Part shown: piece by piece, positions 8,334 through 15,392 of the stretch | How the letters are laid out: each line of letters opens with the position of its first letter | Position numbering within the stretch: the stretch's first letter is position 1 | Assembly: GCF_014041915.1 (NCBI RefSeq) | Contig: NZ_CP059472.1 | Coordinates: 2,232,001 to 2,296,000, forward strand | DNA: 64,000 nt | DNA from: Marnyiella aurantia | GTDB taxonomy: Bacteria > Bacteroidota > Bacteroidia > Flavobacteriales > Weeksellaceae | Direction of reading: 5' to 3' | Made by a program: the position numbers and the translations under genes | Notes under the pieces: model-generated | What the model was told of the DNA's origin: nothing | Seen by the model: only the letters and a program-made list of their open reading frames with translations | Databases searched by the model: none

Positions 8334-11300
8334 ATGAAGAAACTGATTATACCTTTTTTCCTTATTCTGTGTACCTTTTTTCAGGCACAGTCGCCAACTG
8401 CCTCAGAGAACTACATATATACCAAAACATTCTTAAGTGCGGATGGTGCCAACAAGGCAGAGACTGTACAGTATTTTGACGGGCTCGGTCGTCCCAAACA
8501 GATGGTATCTGTAAAAGCAACACCCACCGGAAAGGATTTGGTGGTTCCGTATCTCTATGACGATCTGGGTCGCCAGTCCCGCGAGTATTTGCCGGTCCCC
8601 GTACCTACGGCCAATGCTGGAATCCAGCAGGTAACTGATGGCACTGTAAATTCCTACTATGGCAATTTGTTCCCGGGAACTGCCAATGCATTCACCGAAA
8701 AAAGAACGGAAGCCTCACCTTTGGCAACACTTCAGGAAGTTGCACATCCGGGAAGCCCCTGGGCAATGAGCGGTGGCAAAACTCAAAAATTTACTCAAAC
8801 AGTTAATAAGTCTTCCGACCAAGTCAAAAGATATACAGTGAACAGCACCTGGACCGAAAGTACTGCAGTTTCAGGTCTGCCCACTGCCAGCTTTTTTGCC
8901 GAAAACCAACTGTTAAAGTCTGTGGTAACAGATGAAGACGGAAAGGTGAAAGTAGAGTTTAAGACCAGTGATGGAAATACAGTGTTGGTGCGCCAGGAAA
9001 GTGGCACAGAAAGACTGGATACCTATTATGTCTATAATATCTATGGACATTTAGTATACGTCATTTCGCCAAAGGCCGAAGAGCAGATTTCCGCTGGTGG
9101 TAATGTGGTGACGCAGAACATTCTGGATAAACTTTGTTATCAGTACCGTAACGACAACCGTGGACGGCAGGTAGAAAAAAAACTTCCCGGTAAAGGTTGG
9201 GAATACTTTGTATACGATCAGCAGAACCGTCTGGTGGCCTCGCAGGACGGCAATATGCGAACCAGCGGCACCTGGCTGTTTTCACGCTATGATAAATTTG
9301 GCCGCGTAGTATATACAGGTCAGTTTGCCGACGGCACCACCCGTCTGCAGGCACAGAATAATGCCAATGCGAAGTTGCTGAACAACGAAAGCCGCAGCAC
9401 TGTACCTTTTACCGCAAATACCAAAGAAATCTTATACACAAATACGGCATATCCGTCGGGAACCTTTACTGCATTGTCTTTAAACTACTATGATACTTAT
9501 CCCGGAACCAACAGATGGAATTTAGTTCCTGTCCCTGAAAGTATATTAGGGCAGCCTGTGATGTCGGGCGATGTGCGGAGTACCAAAAGCCTGCCCACAG
9601 CCTCGTCGGTTAAAAATCTGGAAGACGATAACTGGACGTCCACACACATTTGGTATGATGGCAAAGCCCGGCCCATCGGTTCTTTTACCCAAAATCATCT
9701 GGGCGGCTTTACAGTTACCGAAAAGCAGCTTCATTTTTCGGGTGCGGTGCTCGCAGCCAATACCTTTCATCAGCGCTTAAGCAGCGACCCTCAGGTAGCG
9801 CTGCGCGAACGGTTCGAGTACGACAGCCAGTTCCGGCTGCTTAAACAATATCACCAGGTCAATTCAAACCCTGAAATTCTGATGGCAGAATATGCCTATA
9901 ACGAATTGGGGCAGGTGACCAACAAAAAGGTCGGTAATAACCTTCAGCAGGTAGATTATACCTATAACATCCGGGGTTGGTTAACTAAAATTAATAATCC
10001 GCATCAGCTGAATACAGACCTTTTCGGTTACGAGATGGATTTCAGCGGGAGTTCGGACCCACTGGTTAGTACTGGCAATTTCAATGGCAATATTACGGAG
10101 GTATCCTGGAAGAGTGCCGGAGATAATGTTTCAAAACGGTACATCTACCAGTACGACGGGTACAACCGTTTGTTAAAGGGCAATTACCAAGAACCGGAGA
10201 CCACGGTACCTCAGAATAATTACTTCAATGAGCAGCTGTCTTATGACCGCAACGGTAATATTACGACGCTGCAGCGTAATGCAAAGTCCATGGCCGGCAG
10301 CTATGCGGAACAGATTGATAATTTGGTCTATAACTATGAGGGCAATAGGCTTACATCTGTAAATGAACTGTCCGGCAATTATCAGGGTTATCCCGACGTC
10401 TCCGGCAACCCAATCGCCTATGATGCTAACGGCAGCATGAAGGACCAGAAGGATAAAGGCATTTTGAATATTGATTATAATATTCTTGATCTGCCCCGTA
10501 ACATCACCTACAATCAGCAATACTACATCCGCTTATATGTTGGCGGTCCTCTGGAAGAACGAAATGTACAGACAGATTATCACTATCGTGCCGACGGTGT
10601 GAAGCTGAAGAAAATTTATACATATGGCAGAAAAAGTACGGAAACGGTCACTGAAACAGAATATATCGACGGCTTCCAGTACGAAACAAATACCACTATA
10701 CAGGCTCTGAAGTTCGTGCCTACTTCAGAAGGATATTTTAGTTTTACAGATAATAATTATATTTACCAGTATAAAGACCATTTGGGCAATGTGCGGGTAA
10801 GTTACAGCAACCAAAATGGCAGCGCAGTAATTTTGGAGGAAGAAAGCTATTATCCTTATGGTTTAAGGCATGTAAACACTCTTTCGATTAGTGCATATCA
10901 CTATAAATACAATGGAAAAGAACTTCAAACCGATAGTGGTATGTACGACTACGGTGCAAGATTCTACATGCCGGAACTGGGAAGATGGGGAGTTGTGGAT
11001 CCGCTGGCGGAAGTTAACAGGAGGTTCTCGCCGTATGTGTACGGTAATAACAACCCAGTGATGTTTGTGGATCCTGATGGAAGATTGTCTCAGGGATTCA
11101 TGGATGCAATTAATAGCTCGCCGCACGGAACGACGTGGTATAACACGGGGCAGGGCTTCACCAACAACTGGGGCAGCTCCATGGACTACGACGGGAACTC
11201 CATTAATTGGAGCCAGAGCTATACGCAGAGCCTCCTCGCGGGAGTGGGTGGCGACTACAACCCCGGAGGTGCAGGCAGCGGTGGCGGGTACGACATCAAG

Positions 11301-11897
11301 GACAACGTTCTATGGTGGTGGACAAATCCAACGACGACATATCCAGCAGGAACAGCGAATATGCTGAAGTTAAAAAGCGATGATGGTAGTATAGGACAAC
11401 CAGGAGAATGGGAAAGTTTAATACCGGTTTGGGGAAGCGGAAGAGCTGCTGTAGATCATTTCCAAAATGGAAATTATTGGCGAGGTGCAGGTTATACGGC
11501 ATTAGCAATTAGCGATGTATTTATGGTGAAATCTATTGCAACCGGACTCGGAAGAGGAGCTTGGAAATTAGGCTCACATTCTTGGAGTGCGACAAGAAAA
11601 TGGATGATGAAAAAAGGATATGCAGGAGCAGGAGAACCTTTGCATCATTGGGCAATTACACAGGCTACAGCAAAAAAATATGGTTACCAATCTATTGCAA
11701 ATCAACCTTGGAATTTAACAAAATTCCCTAATCAAGTTTCTCATATGAGGTGGGCGCACGGAAAAGCTTATCCAAGTGTTGGTTTAGGATCTATCCCTGG
11801 CTGGCAATTATTTTACCCTGTATCTTCTACGCCAACTTGGTTTAAGGCTGGAGCGTTTTCTACAATAGGACACGGAGTTCAGTTTGGTTCTTATTAA
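8334..11897 (+). CDS. RHS polymorphic toxin (DUF6443-type N-terminus, RHS core, variable C-terminal domain)
   Basis: 1187 aa. Signal peptide MKKLIIPFFLILCTFFQAQ is followed by the DUF6443-like opening (NYIYTKTFLSADGANKAETVQYFDGLGRPKQ). At least ten YD-type repeats follow (YFVYDQQNRLVASQDG, FEYDSQFRLLKQYHQ, YAYNELGQVTNKKVG, YQYDGYNRLLKGNYQ and others). The conserved core, from YIYQYKDHLGNVRVSY through YDYGARFYMPELGRWGVVDP to FVDPDGR (about residue 917), normally marks the cleavage boundary. The last 270 residues are unrelated to the core: a Gly-rich linker, a pretoxin-like stretch (RGAGYTALAISDVFMVKSIA) and a domain with HH at 1104-1105, PWN near 1127 and His near 1137 and 1142, suggestive of an HNH-like nuclease. 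The tip is more AT-rich than the core. An immunity candidate follows. Confidence 0.85.
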   Translation: MKKLIIPFFLILCTFFQAQSPTASENYIYTKTFLSADGANKAETVQYFDGLGRPKQMVSVKATPTGKDLVVPYLYDDLGRQSREYLPVPVPTANAGIQQVTDGTVNSYYGNLFPGTANAFTEKRTEASPLATLQEVAHPGSPWAMSGGKTQKFTQTVNKSSDQVKRYTVNSTWTESTAVSGLPTASFFAENQLLKSVVTDEDGKVKVEFKTSDGNTVLVRQESGTERLDTYYVYNIYGHLVYVISPKAEEQISAGGNVVTQNILDKLCYQYRNDNRGRQVEKKLPGKGWEYFVYDQQNRLVASQDGNMRTSGTWLFSRYDKFGRVVYTGQFADGTTRLQAQNNANAKLLNNESRSTVPFTANTKEILYTNTAYPSGTFTALSLNYYDTYPGTNRWNLVPVPESILGQPVMSGDVRSTKSLPTASSVKNLEDDNWTSTHIWYDGKARPIGSFTQNHLGGFTVTEKQLHFSGAVLAANTFHQRLSSDPQVALRERFEYDSQFRLLKQYHQVNSNPEILMAEYAYNELGQVTNKKVGNNLQQVDYTYNIRGWLTKINNPHQLNTDLFGYEMDFSGSSDPLVSTGNFNGNITEVSWKSAGDNVSKRYIYQYDGYNRLLKGNYQEPETTVPQNNYFNEQLSYDRNGNITTLQRNAKSMAGSYAEQIDNLVYNYEGNRLTSVNELSGNYQGYPDVSGNPIAYDANGSMKDQKDKGILNIDYNILDLPRNITYNQQYYIRLYVGGPLEERNVQTDYHYRADGVKLKKIYTYGRKSTETVTETEYIDGFQYETNTTIQALKFVPTSEGYFSFTDNNYIYQYKDHLGNVRVSYSNQNGSAVILEEESYYPYGLRHVNTLSISAYHYKYNGKELQTDSGMYDYGARFYMPELGRWGVVDPLAEVNRRFSPYVYGNNNPVMFVDPDGRLSQGFMDAINSSPHGTTWYNTGQGFTNNWGSSMDYDGNSINWSQSYTQSLLAGVGGDYNPGGAGSGGGYDIKDNVLWWWTNPTTTYPAGTANMLKLKSDDGSIGQPGEWESLIPVWGSGRAAVDHFQNGNYWRGAGYTALAISDVFMVKSIATGLGRGAWKLGSHSWSATRKWMMKKGYAGAGEPLHHWAITQATAKKYGYQSIANQPWNLTKFPNQVSHMRWAHGKAYPSVGLGSIPGWQLFYPVSSTPTWFKAGAFSTIGHGVQFGSY
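10600..11090 (+). repeat. RHS core segment duplicated at 12700-13205 (copy 1)
   Basis: About 490 nt encoding the last RHS-core section is closely repeated in the displaced tip downstream. The two copies share nearly all residues across EYIDGFQYETNTTIQAL, the YIYQYKDHLGN/RVSYSNQNGSAV block and the YNGKELQTDSGMYDYGARF block, diverging just after DPDGR. The nucleotides are also nearly identical over long stretches, giving direct repeats suited to homologous recombination. Confidence 0.85.
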
Positions 11898-11916
11898 TTT
11901 GGTAATTAATTTACAA

Positions 11917-12321
11917 ATGAAAAAAAATATGAAATTTCCAATATTAGTATTCGACAGAGGAATTGATTTAATAGTTTTAGATTATAAATTTTTAATGGGA
12001 GATGTAAGGCTCATTAATCAGGCTTTTCGTAATGTAGAAGTTGTAGACTCATTAGGAAATCTCTACAAAATCAAAAACGTTATCAAGGATAGTGGGATTA
12101 ATTTAATAGAAAGCATAAAAAAAGTTGGCTTAATGGTTCGCTTGAAACCTATTTTGGAGGAAGATGTTACACAGATTAATTTAATTGAATTACAAAATAA
12201 GATAGTTAATTATGTATCAGCAAATCCGAAAAAATTGAAACACTTAGATGACATTCAAAATCTTAAAGAAACCATATATTCCACAAAAAATTATGAAGAA
12301 TTAATCAGAATTTTTAACTAA
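11917..12321 (+). CDS. Putative immunity protein for the RHS toxin
   Basis: 134 aa from ATG 11917 (MKKNMKFPILVFDRGIDLIV); the longer reading from 11884 overlaps the toxin gene and lacks a reasonable start. It is small, soluble and rich in Ile, Leu, Lys and Asn, with no signal peptide or membrane segment, and visibly AT-rich like the toxin tip. Position directly after the toxin, 19 nt from its stop, is the main argument for an immunity role; no family is recognised with certainty. The N-terminal half has the pattern FPxLVF..G ... VEVVDSLGNLYKI, which recurs in the truncated ORF at 12375. If right, it acts in the cytoplasm by binding the toxin tip. Confidence 0.6.
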   Translation: MKKNMKFPILVFDRGIDLIVLDYKFLMGDVRLINQAFRNVEVVDSLGNLYKIKNVIKDSGINLIESIKKVGLMVRLKPILEEDVTQINLIELQNKIVNYVSANPKKLKHLDDIQNLKETIYSTKNYEELIRIFN

Positions 12322-12374
12322 TTTTTTTCTAAATAGACATATCGTTTTATCGGTGTGTCTATTTCAAATAAATT

Positions 12375-12563
12375 ATGACAAATATAGAAATAACATTTCC
12401 TGTTTTAGGATTGAAAGAAGGAGACTCTAATGTATATGTATTTTCCGACCATATTGGTATCGTATCAAAAGGAGGAGAAAAGTTTTACAATAAATTATGG
12501 ATCGTAGACAGTAATGGAAATATATTTTTCCTAACAAACACGAAGCTGAAAGGAAAAGTGTAA
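12375..12563 (+). pseudogene. Truncated immunity-like gene (62 aa), paralogue of the upstream one
   Basis: A 62-aa reading frame that follows the pattern of the first half of the upstream immunity candidate: ITFPVLGLKEGDSNVYVF followed by LWIVDSNGNIFFLTNTKLKG, against MKFPILVFDRGIDLIVL followed by VEVVDSLGNLYKIKNVIKD. It stops abruptly at 12563, at about half the length, and a 12-nt match to the local REP-like sequence (CCCCGCTGCGCA, 12568-12579) begins 4 nt later. It is therefore best read as an immunity gene cut off by a REP-associated rearrangement. An intact small protein is the alternative. Confidence 0.5.
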
Positions 12564-12567
12564 TCTT

Positions 12568-12579
12568 CCCCGCTGCGCA
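12568..12579 (+). repeat. Partial REP-like motif
   Basis: CCCCGCTGCGCA is identical to the 5' arm of the REP-like unit at 15243, without the hairpin half. It sits between the cut immunity-like ORF and the displaced RHS tip, at an apparent rearrangement joint. Confidence 0.5.
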
Positions 12580-12645
12580 TTCTATGACAAAAAACAAATA
12601 AAAAGCGTTAAAATTTAAGTTGCAAATTTATGGGTATCAATATAG

Positions 12646-13953
12646 GACAGCGAAAACCCGGGAGACGAGGGCGAGCTGAAGAATGTGACCTCCAGTTACT
12701 TTTATCGTGCGGATGGAACTAAACTCAAAAAGACTTATGTGTACGGATACAAGGGAGGTACTGAAAGAACAACCACGACAGAATATATCGACGGATTCCA
12801 GTACGAAACAAATACCACTATACAGGCTCTGCAGTTTGTGCCCACATCGGAAGGATATTTCAACTTTGTAAATAATACCTATATTTACCAGTATAAAGAC
12901 CATCTGGGAAATCTACGGGTAAGTTACAGCAACCAAAATGGAAGCGCAGTAGTTTTGGAGGTAGATAATTATTATCCGTTTGGATTAAGTCATGAACATA
13001 GCTTTTCGCTCCATCCATATCTGTACAAATATAATGGCAAAGAATTGCAGACTGATAGTGGTATGTATGATTATGGCGCGAGGTTCTACATGCCCGAACT
13101 GGGAAGATGGGGGGTGGTGGATCCGCTGGCGGAGAAGATGACTCGTCATAGTCCTTATAATTATGCGTTTAATAATCCCATTAGATTCATTGACCCTGAT
13201 GGAAGGCAAGGAACAGATTGGTTCTGGGACAGCAAGAATAAAACATTTACTTATGACGCTTCACTTACTTCTGCAGAGCAATTTAATACACTTAAGGATC
13301 AAGGTTTAGTACAGGGAGAATATCTAGGTAAAAACGGCAATTTCAATGTCGTTTTGGGTGATGAGACTATTGGTAAGGTAAGTCTGCAATCTGATGGTTC
13401 TTGGACTAATATGTCTGATTCAAATCAAAATAATTGGGAGCATCACGGATCAGGAGATGCTGATAGAACAAGGAGCCAATTTTTTACAAGTATTGATTCT
13501 AGTAGAAATTGGGGTGTTGAAATATTAGATAAACCTTTCACGGTTGGTATAGGTGGCGAGGCGACTGTTGGAGCTGGTGCAGGATTTGAAATAGGGTACT
13601 TTAGTGGAAATTATGATAGTGGAATATATATGAATCTTTATAAATCTGCAGGAGCAAATATAGGATTTGGTGGAGCTTATAATGAATATACATCTCAAGA
13701 TGGATATGGACCTTTAACCACTGGAAATTTGGGAGGTAATTACTGGAATATTTCTGGTGGAGTCGGTGCTATTTCTGGAAACTATGGAGAGACTAGAAAA
13801 GAAGGAAATGGAAATGTATCAATGGGGGGAGCAAGTGTTTCTTCTGGTATTATGAATTTTATCAAAAGACCTAAATTATCTATAGGAGGTAGTGCACAAG
13901 CGGGAACAACGTATATTAATCCAAGTAAAAAAATCAGAGAAAGTGGTAAATAG
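12646..13953 (+). pseudogene. Displaced (orphan) RHS tip with second C-terminal domain
   Basis: An open frame begins after a TAG at 12643 and has no ATG; the first possible start is GTG at 12685. It reads as the interior of an RHS protein: from ELKNVTSSYFYRADGTKLKK through the conserved core to FIDPDGRQ near residue 170 (counted from GTG), where it leaves homology with the main RHS gene. The remaining about 250 residues are a different C-terminal domain: DWFWDSKNKTFTYDASL linker, then a Gly/Ser-rich strand-like region (FTVGIGGEATVGAGAGFEIG). No signal peptide or promoter was seen. It is probably silent and can be expressed only after recombination into the main RHS gene. An immunity candidate overlaps its end. 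Confidence 0.75.
12700..13205 (+). repeat. RHS core segment duplicate (copy 2)
   Basis: Direct repeat partner of 10600-11090 in the same orientation. Homology ends at the DPDGR codons, exactly where the variable tips begin, so a crossover within it would replace tip 1 plus its immunity gene by tip 2 plus its own. Confidence 0.85.
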
Positions 13954-14278
13954 AGATTTAGGTTTTAAAATTCTAGGAGCAATAGTTTTCTGTTTGATTG
14001 TTATTGCATATTTTTTTTATAAAGAAAATAGAAAAACAGAGCCTGAAAGAATAAAGCAGAAGAATTTATATGTAGCCTTTTCTGGCAACATTGATAGTAT
14101 TTATAGAGATTATTCTAATCACGGAGTGACTATTTTAATTCTAAAGAATAAAAAGAAATTGAATTTTAATATGTATGAGTATAGTCGTTTTCAAAAAAAT
14201 GATAGTGTAGTTAAGCGTAAGGGTGAAGATAGTATGTATATCTATAGAGATGGAGAAGTAAAATCTTACAAATATTAA
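13943..14278 (+). CDS. Putative membrane immunity protein for the displaced RHS tip
   Basis: 111 aa from GTG 13943, overlapping the end of the displaced RHS tip by 11 nt in another frame. One N-terminal membrane helix (ILGAIVFCLIVIAYFFY, about residues 8-24) is followed by a basic linker and a periplasmic or cytoplasmic domain rich in Tyr, Asp and Lys (NLYVAFSGNIDSIYRDYSNH). No known family is recognised. The tight overlap with a toxin-tip fragment and the AT-rich composition suggest an immunity protein, and membrane anchoring would suit a toxin acting at the envelope. A strong terminator follows at 14318. Confidence 0.5.
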   Translation: MVNRDLGFKILGAIVFCLIVIAYFFYKENRKTEPERIKQKNLYVAFSGNIDSIYRDYSNHGVTILILKNKKKLNFNMYEYSRFQKNDSVVKRKGEDSMYIYRDGEVKSYKY

Positions 14279-14317
14279 AATATCGATAGATTTAATTTAT
14301 ATACAAAAATTAGATAA

Positions 14318-14347
14318 CAAGAGCCAACTCAATTGAGTTGGCTCTTG
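14318..14347. terminator. Bidirectional hairpin terminator closing the RHS locus
   Basis: CAAGAGCCAACTC-AATT-GAGTTGGCTCTTG is a perfect 13-bp stem with a 4-nt loop. It closes the RHS/immunity array on the plus strand and the XRE remnant on the minus strand. Confidence 0.8.
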
Positions 14348-14349
14348 TG

Positions 14350-14496
14350 TTATTTAGCAAACGCCTGTTTTGTTTAAAAATTTTGGATAATGTTGTCAAC
14401 GAGAAAGAACAAATGTTCTTTGGTTGCAGAATCCAGCTTGTCAATATCTTCAATACGTTTAATGACTTCTTTATCATAAGAAGAAATCTCACCTTC
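14350..14496 (-). pseudogene. C-terminal remnant of an XRE-family transcriptional regulator
   Basis: Reading the minus strand from 14496 gives GEISSYDKEVIKRIEDIDKL, then DSATKEHLFFLVDNIIQNF, a stop at 14374-14376, then TKQAFAK and a second stop at 14350. This is the usual tail of Flavobacteriia helix-turn-helix regulators (dimerisation helices ending NFKTKQAFAK-like), so the first stop looks like a single A-to-T nonsense change (AAA to TAA). The DNA-binding part is missing: a REP-like unit abuts the fragment at 14497. Identification rests on recalled family sequence, not a search. Confidence 0.5.
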
Positions 14497-14528
14497 CCCC
14501 AGCTGTGCAAAGTCTCCTGACTTTGAGC
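14497..14528 (+). repeat. REP-like palindrome, unit 1
   Basis: CCCCAGCTGTGCAAAGTC then TCCT then GACTTTGAGC: a 7-bp perfect stem (CAAAGTC/GACTTTG) around a 4-nt loop, with the shared flanks. It is 61 nt upstream of the first truncated RAYT start. Confidence 0.75.
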
Positions 14529-14585
14529 TAATCCATCTGACTCTCACACATATAAAAAACCATTATCTTTGATAAAACCCACCCC

Positions 14586-14640
14586 ATGAAAGCCGGTTAC
14601 GTTATCAGAGATCAGGAAAAGCCACATTTTATAACCATCA
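14586..14640 (+). pseudogene. Truncated RAYT transposase, copy 1 (first about 18 codons)
   Basis: ATG 14586 begins MKAGYVIRDQEKPHFITIT, the same start as the copy at 14725, but after 18-19 codons the frame runs straight into a REP-like unit (14641-14670). It is a 5' gene fragment; its upstream TATCTTTGATAAAA-type leader is also repeated before copy 2. Confidence 0.65.
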
Positions 14641-14670
14641 CCCGCTGCGCAAAGTCTCCCGACTTTGAGC
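14641..14670 (+). repeat. REP-like palindrome, unit 2
   Basis: CCCGCTGCGCAAAGTC-TCCC-GACTTTGAGC with a perfect 7-bp stem. It lies between the two RAYT gene starts and truncates the first one. Confidence 0.8.
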
Positions 14671-14724
14671 AAATTTTTCCACCTAATATTTTATAAAAAC
14701 CATATCTTTGATTAAAGCACAGCC

Positions 14725-14903
14725 ATGAAAGCTGGTTACGTCATCAGAGATCAGGAAAGCCCACATTTCATAACAATCACTGTTGTTGACTGGATTGATA
14801 TCTTTACACGTAAAAACAATCGCGACATCATCATTAACTGTTTCCGTTTCTGCAATGAAAACAAAGGCATGATACTGTATGGCTACGTAATTATGAGCAA
14901 TTG
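14725..14903 (+). pseudogene. Truncated REP-associated tyrosine transposase (RAYT/Y1), copy 2
   Basis: ATG 14725 opens MKAGYVIRDQESPHFITITV, then VDWIDIFTRKNNRDIIINC and CFRFCNENKGMILYGYVIMSN. This is the N-terminal third of an IS200/IS605-like Y1 transposase of the REP-associated group. Family members continue NHVHLI, the HUH metal motif; here the frame changes at that point to CVSSPEN and an IS-like end (TGTAAGCTCCCCCGAAAACA from 14904) begins. Both the HUH motif and the catalytic Tyr are therefore missing and the gene is dead. The REP-like units around it fit the known RAYT-REP partnership. Confidence 0.7.
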
Positions 14904-15246
14904 TGTAAGCTCCCCCGAAAACAGTACGGTTTAAAAGTATAAAATTAATTAACTTTAAATCGTAATTAAGACAATGAAAAAGAGCACATTCAGTCCTGCA
15001 AAGATTGCAGGTGTTTTAAAGGAGTTTGCCGGTGGGCGCAGTGCCGAGGAACTGGCTCGGGAAAACGGCATCAGCACAGCCACTTTGTACAAGTGGCGCC
15101 AGAAGTACAACGGCATGGAAGCCAGTGAACTTAAGCGTGTGAAGGAACTGGAAGAAGAAAACGCCAGGCTCAAGCGCATGTACGCAAACTTGGCAATGGA
15201 ACTTGACGTGGCTAGATATATTATCGAAAAAAAGCTTTAAAGCCCC
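14904..15246 (+). mobile_element. IS3-type element remnant (left end plus orfA; orfB absent)
   Basis: Sequence starting TGTAAGCTCCCCCGAAAACA interrupts the RAYT gene and is followed after a 70-nt leader by an IS3-family orfA. After the orfA stop at 15240 the sequence joins a REP-like unit within about 3-6 nt, and no orfB or right inverted repeat is present. The ends were judged by eye; the first base of the element could be 14902-14904. Confidence 0.6.
14974..15240 (+). CDS. IS3-family transposase OrfA (orphan)
   Basis: 88 aa: a helix-turn-helix of the IS3 OrfA/HTH_28 type (KIAGVLKEFAGGRSAEELAR then ENGISTATLYKWRQKYNGM, about residues 10-48) followed by a leucine-zipper coiled coil (LKRVKELEEENARLKRMYANLAMEL). 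OrfA binds the terminal repeats and is normally joined to the OrfB integrase by a -1 frameshift. No OrfB (DDE) sequence exists downstream, so the protein cannot transpose its element by itself. The full-length frame suggests recent arrival and decay by deletion. Confidence 0.8.
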   Translation: MKKSTFSPAKIAGVLKEFAGGRSAEELARENGISTATLYKWRQKYNGMEASELKRVKELEEENARLKRMYANLAMELDVARYIIEKKL

Positions 15247-15295
15247 GCTGCGCAAAGTCTGACTTCGTCGAATCTCCCATTTCCTGACTTTGAGC
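15243..15295 (+). repeat. REP-like palindrome, unit 3 (with internal insertion)
   Basis: CCCCGCTGCGCAAAGTC is separated from GACTTTGAGC by 26 nt instead of 4, so the two arms still pair but with a long loop. It joins directly to the end of IS orfA; a CCC is shared at the joint. Confidence 0.65.
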
Positions 15296-15312
15296 GGTTA
15301 ATAATAGAAAAG

Positions 15313-15331
15313 GCTAACGTTTAAAGTTAGC
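15313..15331. terminator. Possible weak hairpin terminator
   Basis: GCTAAC-GTTTAAA-GTTAGC, a 6-bp stem, followed on the plus strand by an A/T-rich run. It lies at the end of the mobile-element scrap. Confidence 0.35.
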
Positions 15332-15369
15332 GCAATATTTTTCTGCGAAAATTTTTTTTAACAATAAAA

Positions 15370-15387
15370 GGACACCTCGCGGTGCCC
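15370..15387 (-). terminator. Terminator of the 2-oxoacid dehydrogenase gene
   Basis: On the minus strand GGGCACCGCGAGGTGTCC (7-bp stem with one G-T pair) is followed by TTTTATTGTT, 5 nt after the stop codon. Confidence 0.75.
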
Positions 15388-15392
15388 TCTAT

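Noticed and set aside
14310-14510. 66-codon minus-strand ORF near the terminator
   Set aside because: This frame is not the one matching the XRE regulator tail, and it reads through the terminator hairpin.
14725-14934. Intact small gene of 69 codons
   Set aside because: Only the first about 60 residues match RAYT transposases; the last ones come from the IS end, and the catalytic parts are missing.
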